Shown here piece after piece: positions 58,629-64,000 of a DNA stretch of 64,000 nt. The position numbers and the translations under genes are program-made. Location: NCBI GenBank assembly GCA_017633615.1, contig JAGBPB010000019.1:1-64000 (forward strand). The letters are read 5' to 3'. Under the pieces are notes generated by a model, which saw nothing but the letters and a program-made list of their open reading frames with translations, did no database searches and had not been told where the DNA came from. The DNA is from Bacteroidaceae bacterium (lineage in GTDB: Bacteria; Bacteroidota; Bacteroidia; Bacteroidales; Bacteroidaceae). Positions within the stretch are counted from its first letter, which is position 1. Every line of letters starts with the position of its first letter.

Positions 58629-60278
58629 ATGAAAAAGTCAGTATTGTTTATGGCATTGATGGCAGTCACAATGACAGCCGGTGCGCAGAGAAATGACTTG
58701 TACTCATCCGGCAAGAAAAGCGGACAGTCTTCAAGTTCATCAGCGTCACAGACTCAGGTCGTGACCCGTACCCCGTCCTACGCAGAGCCCGTTGTTCAGC
58801 AGGCGGCTCCCGCAGTAGTAACTACGCCACAGATCATAGTTGACCGTGATCCGGACGAATATAACCGTCGTTATACATACGGAACGAGTCAAATCTATTA
58901 TGAGGATGGTTCCATCCTGGATGATGTTCCCACTGTATATATACATGATACCATCTATGTTCTGGATAGCAGCAGACAGTTGAATGACGGTTCATATGCA
59001 GAAGGTTACAACGATGCGGTTGAGGATTATTATCTGACCCGCCGTTTGTATCGCTTCCACCGTTATGGACGCACATACTTCTCCTTGTATGATGATATTC
59101 TCTGGGATATCCTCTACTGGGACCGTTTCTTTGATGACAGGTATTGGCACTATGCACACACCTATTATTATGATCCCTGGTTCTATGATCCATGGTATTA
59201 CGATCCCTGGTACTACAGCTCATGGCATTATGATCCCTGGTATTATGATTCATGGTATCATGCTCCTTATTACTCACACAGCTATTATTATGGCCCTGGT
59301 CCCGGTCATCCCGGTCCGGTACGTGTGGTTGAGGACAGATTGGCAGGATTCACTCCTAACAGAAGGATTAACAATGGAGGATGGGACAGGAATCTGAGCC
59401 GTTCTACAACTGACCGCCTTGCATTCTCAGGTTCAAGCAGCGATCGCAGCGTAACCCACGCAGCAACTACCGCGGCTTCAAGATCAGTTGACGGTAACAG
59501 GGAGAATACTTCTTCAAGCCGCAGCGTGGCTAGCGCTTCAACATCACGCAGCGTCAATAACGCAAATTCAAGTTCAAGCCGCAGCGTAAGCAACGCCAAT
59601 GCCAGCTCAAGCCGTAGTGTTAGCAATGGAGCTCAGAGCTCAAACCGCAGTGTAAGCAACGCCAATGCCAGTTCAAGCCGCAGTGTAACGCAGTCTGGTA
59701 ATAAATCAGGTGTAAAGGATGTGGCTCCTGCTACATCAAGCCGTTCAAGCGCTTCACGTTCAGTGAGCAGTGGCAGCGGTACTGCATCCAGGTCTGCTCA
59801 GTCCAGTAATACTTATGACCGTCCAAGCAGCACCAGCTCAAGCCGCAGTGTAAGTAGTGGCAGTTCCAGCAGTTCAAACTCAAGCCGTAGCGTAAGCAGT
59901 AGCAGTTCCGGCAACTCGAACACAAGCCGTAGCATAAGCAGCGGCAGCTCCAACAGCTCAAGTTCAAGCCGTAGTGTAAGCTCTGGTTCAAGTTCAAGCC
60001 GTAGTGTAAGCTCTGGTTCAAGTTCAAGCCGCAGTGTAAGTTCAAGCCGCAGTTCTACTCCTGCCAATACCAGCAGCAGTTCTGTTACACGTTCAAGTTC
60101 TGCCAGCAGCTCATCACGCAGCTCAAGTTCAAGCTCCAGCCGCAGCTCAAGTTCAGGCAGCTACAGTTCCGGTAGTTCCAGCAGCTCAGGCGGCTTTAGC
60201 TCCGGTGGAGGTTCAAGCCACAGCAGCTCAAGCTCCAGTAGCTCACGCGGTGCATCAGGCAGTTCTTCTAGAAGATGA
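58629..60278 (+). CDS. Secreted protein with YDPW repeats and long Ser/Arg low-complexity tail
   Basis: The protein is 549 aa from the ATG at 58629, with a signal peptide ending TAGAQ. Three zones are visible: a folded-looking N-terminus (about 20-175); a Tyr/Trp/Asp-rich stretch (about 176-225) with repeats of YDPWYY; and a tail (about 260-549) of more than ten SSSRSVS-type units that ends in runs of Ser and Gly. The family is unknown. The tail may be a surface stalk or a phase-separating, modified region. A 30-bp DNA unit is tandemly repeated at 59961-60020. Confidence 0.65.
   Translation: MKKSVLFMALMAVTMTAGAQRNDLYSSGKKSGQSSSSSASQTQVVTRTPSYAEPVVQQAAPAVVTTPQIIVDRDPDEYNRRYTYGTSQIYYEDGSILDDVPTVYIHDTIYVLDSSRQLNDGSYAEGYNDAVEDYYLTRRLYRFHRYGRTYFSLYDDILWDILYWDRFFDDRYWHYAHTYYYDPWFYDPWYYDPWYYSSWHYDPWYYDSWYHAPYYSHSYYYGPGPGHPGPVRVVEDRLAGFTPNRRINNGGWDRNLSRSTTDRLAFSGSSSDRSVTHAATTAASRSVDGNRENTSSSRSVASASTSRSVNNANSSSSRSVSNANASSSRSVSNGAQSSNRSVSNANASSSRSVTQSGNKSGVKDVAPATSSRSSASRSVSSGSGTASRSAQSSNTYDRPSSTSSSRSVSSGSSSSSNSSRSVSSSSSGNSNTSRSISSGSSNSSSSSRSVSSGSSSSRSVSSGSSSSRSVSSSRSSTPANTSSSSVTRSSSASSSSRSSSSSSSRSSSSGSYSSGSSSSSGGFSSGGGSSHSSSSSSSSRGASGSSSRR
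59961..60040 (+). repeat. 30-bp tandem repeat inside the Ser/Arg-repeat gene
   Basis: Two identical 30-bp units (59961-59990 and 59991-60020, starting AGTTCAAGCCGTAGTGTAAG) are followed by a partial third with one change. Each encodes ten residues (SSSRSVSSGS), so changes in copy number keep the frame. Confidence 0.85.
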
Positions 60279-60349
60279 CATTAAGACTGATATAAGTCCA
60301 CTATAGAGAATACTATATCCAATTAAGAAATTATATAAATTGTAAAGAT

Positions 60350-61849
60350 ATGAAAACCAATAGATTAATAATATCAGTCATAGCAATGACAGTAAGTGCG
60401 GCTCTTGAGGCACAGACCACTTTTGATGCGGCAAAGCTGTATGAAGAGGAACTCAACGGTACTGCACGTTATGTAGGAATGGGTGGTGCAATGAGTGCTC
60501 TTGGAAGTGATCCTTCCGTTATCAGCCATAATCCGGCAGGTATAGGCACATACAGAAACAGTGATATCAACACATCCCTCTCATTCTTTGGAACATCAGT
60601 CAACACTGATCCTCTGTTTACCTCCGGCAATCCCGGCAAAATGAACGGAAGGACATTCTACTCTCACAACAACCGGTCAGATGTCAATATTGCTTTAGAC
60701 AATTTCTCTGCTGTGTTCTCCGGTTCTGAGATAGGTGACAGTTATGTGAACTTTGCCATATCATATCGCAAACTCCAGAATATGGATCGTGACCTTGATT
60801 ATGTTGATGCATTCCTGGATGCAGATGGATATGAGGTGTGGCGTGAGTACAAGGATCATCAGCGCAATAAGGTGAATTCATTTGATTTCAACCTCTCCGG
60901 CAACTTCTCTGATCAGCTCTATTTGGGTTGGACAATCGGCATATTATCAACTGATACATGGTCAGAGGGTTATTTCTATGATTATTATGACAAGGGAGTG
61001 CATCCTGATTATCCTAAAGGCGTTGATTATACCGCAGTCGATAAGATGAACACCTCTATAGGTACTGGTTGGAACATGTCATTCGGTATGATAGCACGCC
61101 CCATTCCCGCATTACGCTTAGGCGTGGCAGTCAAGACACCTACATGGTTCAGACAGGAACTGGGTTATGCAGACTATCTGTATGCATTAGAGGGAACACA
61201 ATATAGAGTGGTAAATGGTAAGCTGATACAATATACACTAGATGATGTTCGAGATCTACAGGTTTCAGGATTCGATATTCCTAGTATTGATAATAATGTA
61301 GAAGAATTAAAATTAAGCAACTCAGTGAATTATAAATTCTCATCACCTTGGACAGTTAATCTTAGTGCAGGTGTAACATTTGGACAGACAGCCATAGGAG
61401 CTGAATTTGAGAAGCATTTTACGCAACGTTCATCTCTCTCGATAGGAAATACCAAGATGGAGAGTCAGGGTGACATGGATTTCAATGATTATTCTACATT
61501 CAAGATAGGGTTTGAGCAGAATATCAGCAACCTGTCAATTCGTGCCGGCTATAACTATATAGAGCCTATGTTCAAGTACAATGCCGGACCTTATCTGCTT
61601 GATTCAGATTTCAATAAGGATCGTATTGATTTCCAGGTTGACCGTTTAGACAAGACACACTACTTCACATATGGTCTGGGTTACTGTTCAGCCCCTGACA
61701 GGGATGGAACTCAGTTCTATATTGACTTTGCATACGTTCACGGCCTGAGAAACAGCATTGTAAACGTAAATGAATATAATGATGATGTTGATGTGAAGTA
61801 TAATTACAAGAATAACAAGGTCCTGCTCACGGTAGGCTGGAGCTTTTAA
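60350..61849 (+). CDS. OmpP1/FadL/TodX-family outer-membrane protein
   Basis: The protein is 499 aa with a signal peptide ending LEAQ. The N-terminal 'hatch' pattern GTARYVGMGGAMSALGSDPS, then SHNPAGIGTYR, is typical of PF03349 hydrophobic-substrate channels. A 14-strand-like barrel ends LLTVGWSF. It probably imports fatty acids or other hydrophobic molecules. A patch at about 61195-61345 is more AT-rich and uses AGA/ATA/TTA codons. A strong terminator follows. Confidence 0.83.
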   Translation: MKTNRLIISVIAMTVSAALEAQTTFDAAKLYEEELNGTARYVGMGGAMSALGSDPSVISHNPAGIGTYRNSDINTSLSFFGTSVNTDPLFTSGNPGKMNGRTFYSHNNRSDVNIALDNFSAVFSGSEIGDSYVNFAISYRKLQNMDRDLDYVDAFLDADGYEVWREYKDHQRNKVNSFDFNLSGNFSDQLYLGWTIGILSTDTWSEGYFYDYYDKGVHPDYPKGVDYTAVDKMNTSIGTGWNMSFGMIARPIPALRLGVAVKTPTWFRQELGYADYLYALEGTQYRVVNGKLIQYTLDDVRDLQVSGFDIPSIDNNVEELKLSNSVNYKFSSPWTVNLSAGVTFGQTAIGAEFEKHFTQRSSLSIGNTKMESQGDMDFNDYSTFKIGFEQNISNLSIRAGYNYIEPMFKYNAGPYLLDSDFNKDRIDFQVDRLDKTHYFTYGLGYCSAPDRDGTQFYIDFAYVHGLRNSIVNVNEYNDDVDVKYNYKNNKVLLTVGWSF

Positions 61850-61866
61850 TTTGAGATAGTTGTTTG

Positions 61867-61900
61867 ATCCCGGAAGGCAACCCCTTCCGGGATTTTTTTG
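61867..61900 (+). terminator. Rho-independent terminator
   Basis: Arms ATCCCGGAAGG and CCTTCCGGGAT are perfect, with a 5-nt loop, and a run of T's follows. It lies between convergent genes. Confidence 0.88.
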
Positions 61901-61913
61901 TTGGTATGTGCTG

Positions 61914-62882
61914 TCAGAATTTACCCAGAATGCGGTCCATCACCCAGTTGGTGGGGGTGGCGCTTATGCCGTCACAGCTGCATTCTGATTTGCCGTTCAG
62001 ATGATCCACTACAGCCTGAACAAGCGGGAACTGCACGTGTTCGGGATTGGGGATATCAAACTCATGCCGGCCTTCACTGTCATGCAGTGCTATGGGCTGG
62101 AAGGTGAATACGGAGAAACAGATCATGCCCTTGTCACCTATCAGTTCAATACGGTCCTCTTTGGCTGATTCATCGGCCACAAAGCACCATGAACCTGAAC
62201 CTACCAGGCCGGTCTCAAATTTGAAACAGGCGCTGACGGTATCTTCGGCCTGGTAGAGACCGCCTCTGTTGCTGCAAAGTCCGTAAGCATCGATTATGCA
62301 GCCGCACAGTTCCTGAACCATATCAATCTGATGCGGAGCCAGGTCATAGAAATAACCTCCTCCCGATATGTCCGGGATGACACGCCAGGGCAGGTTGGTA
62401 CTGTTGTAGTCCAGCTCCTTGGGCGGTTGGGCAAAGCGTATCTGTACGTTGATGAGTTTGCCTATCTGAGGAATAAGTTCCTTGACCTTAAGGAAGTAGG
62501 GCAGATAACGGCGGTAGTATGCCACGAAACAGGGTACTCCGGTCTCGCGTGATACGCGGTTTATCCTCATGCACTCCTCATAGCTCTGTGCCATAGGTTT
62601 CTCAATATAGACCGGCTTGCCGGCTTTCATGGCCATAATGGCATATGTGGCGTGTGATGAAGGTGGTGTGGCTATATAGACGGCATCCACATTGGGATCA
62701 TCTATAAGATCCATGGCATCAGTATACCATTTCTTTATATTATGCCTCTCTGCATATGAACGAACCTTGGCTTTATCACGGCTCATGACAGCCTCAATGG
62801 CAGAGCCTTCAGCCTTGGCGAATGCAGGACCGCTCTTTTTTTCAGTAACCTGGCCGCATCCAATAAAACCCCATCTGATCAT
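61914..62882 (-). CDS. Gfo/Idh/MocA-family oxidoreductase
   Basis: The protein is 322 aa. The N-terminal Rossmann motif is GFIGCGQVTEKK, the cofactor-site EKP is at 94-96 (YIEKPMAQS), and the C-terminal sheet region contains the YDLAPHQIDM active-site His. It is an NAD(P)-dependent sugar or sugar-derivative dehydrogenase of unknown substrate. It starts 21 bp after the porin gene stop, so they may form an operon. Confidence 0.87.
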   Translation of the reverse strand: MIRWGFIGCGQVTEKKSGPAFAKAEGSAIEAVMSRDKAKVRSYAERHNIKKWYTDAMDLIDDPNVDAVYIATPPSSHATYAIMAMKAGKPVYIEKPMAQSYEECMRINRVSRETGVPCFVAYYRRYLPYFLKVKELIPQIGKLINVQIRFAQPPKELDYNSTNLPWRVIPDISGGGYFYDLAPHQIDMVQELCGCIIDAYGLCSNRGGLYQAEDTVSACFKFETGLVGSGSWCFVADESAKEDRIELIGDKGMICFSVFTFQPIALHDSEGRHEFDIPNPEHVQFPLVQAVVDHLNGKSECSCDGISATPTNWVMDRILGKF

Positions 62883-62903
62883 ATTAGGAAAAGAACTGTA
62901 TTG

Positions 62904-64000
62904 TCAATCGTAGAACGTCCAGCTCAAGCCGAACTTGATCATGCCCGGATTGGCAGGGTAACCGGGAACTATGAATGAGTCACGGTTATTCATGAGTCCG
63001 TAATTGGCATGGTAATACATTACATAGAAACGCACTCCGCGCAGTGAACAGTTAACATATCCGGTCAGCAACGGATATCCGCCCACCTGTTGCATGCATG
63101 CGTCACTCTGCAGGTGGTACATACCTACCGCAGGGCAGTAGCCGGGAGCGTCATAGCGTGTAAAATAGAGAGCATTGGCACCCACCTCCATGTGGAGCCT
63201 CTTATAGTATATGAACTTGAAATAGAGATCAGAGAATACGTTCAGGTCAGGCAGAGGAATAATCTTTTTATCGCCTGACAGCTGGTAGGTTATGAGGTTG
63301 TCCCAATGCAACGGGCCTAACTTGAAGTTCTGCTGCAATGTGGCACTCAGGATCTGTATTGAGCCGTTGTGTTGGGCTGCAGAGATGGAGTAGGAGGGTT
63401 GGGTTACATTGTTACCGTTAACATATGCTCCGCCGTCATTCTTCAGATAGATGTAATTTGCTACATTCTCTACGTCAAGCTGGAATCTTGTGCCCGTTTT
63501 TTCAAGTTCAATGTATCCGCCGAATCTTGTCCGGAACTCTTTCTTGAAATCATTGTCCCACCATGCGTATGTGGAGTGATAGTTCTCATAGAAGAATGGC
63601 GCTTTCTTGGCTGACATATCAGCGTAAGCGCCTATTTTGGCCTCTTTGCCCATTACGGGGTATTTGAGCTGCATCTCACCCGATAATGTGAAATCACCTA
63701 AATTTTCACCCAGCAGGATGCTCTCTATCTCTGCGCGGAAGGTCAGGTTCTCTCCCTTTGCTTTTTCCAGGCGGCCTCCTATGGAGAAATTGCCTTCAGA
63801 GTAGCGGCGCATATACTCGTCTGAGCCCAATGTATCGGGCATGGCGTAGTTCTTGTATTCGTAGCGTGCAAATGCAGACAGACCTGCAAAAGCCCATCTG
63901 GTCGAACCTTCCAGCAGTGACATTGACAAGGTGTTGGTTACATAGAAATTGCGCATCTTGTCAACGGAGTCCTTTTTCAGGAAGGATTTTGTGTAGTAAC
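62904..64000 (-). CDS. Putative porin, C-terminal part, cut by window edge
   Basis: The frame is open to base 64000 (upstream residues read YYTKSFLKKDSVDK), so the 5' end is outside. About 365 residues of alternating amphipathic strands end in GLSWTFYD, an outer-membrane barrel end. It resembles the 'putative porin' family PF14121 of Bacteroidetes (SMSLLEGSTRWAFAGLSAFA). The substrate is unknown. Confidence 0.75.
   Translation of the reverse strand, partial: YYTKSFLKKDSVDKMRNFYVTNTLSMSLLEGSTRWAFAGLSAFARYEYKNYAMPDTLGSDEYMRRYSEGNFSIGGRLEKAKGENLTFRAEIESILLGENLGDFTLSGEMQLKYPVMGKEAKIGAYADMSAKKAPFFYENYHSTYAWWDNDFKKEFRTRFGGYIELEKTGTRFQLDVENVANYIYLKNDGGAYVNGNNVTQPSYSISAAQHNGSIQILSATLQQNFKLGPLHWDNLITYQLSGDKKIIPLPDLNVFSDLYFKFIYYKRLHMEVGANALYFTRYDAPGYCPAVGMYHLQSDACMQQVGGYPLLTGYVNCSLRGVRFYVMYYHANYGLMNNRDSFIVPGYPANPGMIKFGLSWTFYD

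Noticed and set aside
59961..60040. CRISPR-like repeat array
   Set aside because: The units are adjacent without spacers, lie inside a coding frame, and no cas genes are present.
59306..60067. Long antisense frames opposite the Ser/Arg-repeat gene
   Set aside because: They are Leu/Arg-rich mirror images of the low-complexity codons with no start context, promoter or recognisable domain.

Overview
The window is about 50% GC and reads as a chromosome fragment of a Bacteroidales bacterium, probably a gut or rumen Prevotellaceae/Bacteroidaceae relative. The evidence is: repeated upstream matches to the Bacteroidetes -7 promoter element TAnnTTTG (or TATATTCG/TATCTTCG) and almost no Shine-Dalgarno sequences; secreted GH51/GH43 glycosidases; OmpA-, FadL- and porin-type outer-membrane proteins; a BlaI/BlaR1-like pair; a LuxR-type regulator with a hemerythrin domain; and both ATP- and PPi-type phosphofructokinases. 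No phage, IS transposase or CRISPR array is visible.

Layout. 1-1.3 kb: an APH-like kinase cut by the window edge, a tyrosine phosphatase, and the stub of a second kinase. 1.3-9.9 kb: arabinan/hemicellulose genes (a gutted GH43, two divergent GH51 arabinofuranosidases, a GHL10 glycosidase, a GH43 lipoprotein) plus an aminotransferase. 9.9-15 kb: OmpA lipoprotein, SGNH esterase, LytTR regulator, acyl-CoA synthetase, small esterase. 15-21 kb: proC, tRNA-Tyr, TPR protein, recF with a DciA-like gene, S41 protease, dCMP deaminase, Crp/Fnr regulator. 21-25 kb: NfeD/flotillin pair, then a hemerythrin-LuxR regulator followed 3 bp later by a kinase of the same family as at 1 bp. 25-28 kb: metE and a divergent Lrp/AsnC gene. 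28.4-31.6 kb: the most disturbed stretch, with a PARG-like gene broken by a palindrome, a phosphatase lacking its active site, an intact kinase, a 72-bp nested palindrome and two tandem hairpin repeats. 31.6-41.3 kb: ndk, BlaR1/BlaI-like pair, pfkA, a large beta-barrel protein, AraC regulator, HTH-DUF805 protein. 41.3-47.9 kb: a compact glycine-cleavage/lipoate operon (lipoate ligase, gcvT, gcvH, gcvPA, gcvPB, lpdA) interrupted by a small mobile-looking remnant. 47.9-64 kb: secreted Gly/Phe-rich protein, YgiQ-type radical SAM protein, amidase-like cell-wall operon, lipid kinase, PPi-PFK, GH25 lysozyme, Ser/Arg-repeat protein, FadL-like porin, Gfo/Idh/MocA oxidoreductase and a truncated putative porin.

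How it fits together. The 1.3-9.9 kb genes point to arabinose-containing polysaccharide breakdown. The glycine-cleavage operon encodes all four subunits and a lipoate ligase that could charge GcvH. The most unusual theme is a family of APH-like kinases (TIGR02172-like) found at three places, twice directly beside a PF13350-type tyrosine phosphatase, with several copies decayed by clean internal deletions. Five genes or gene fragments in the window are broken, mostly by deletion or by insertion of short palindromes rather than by transposons.
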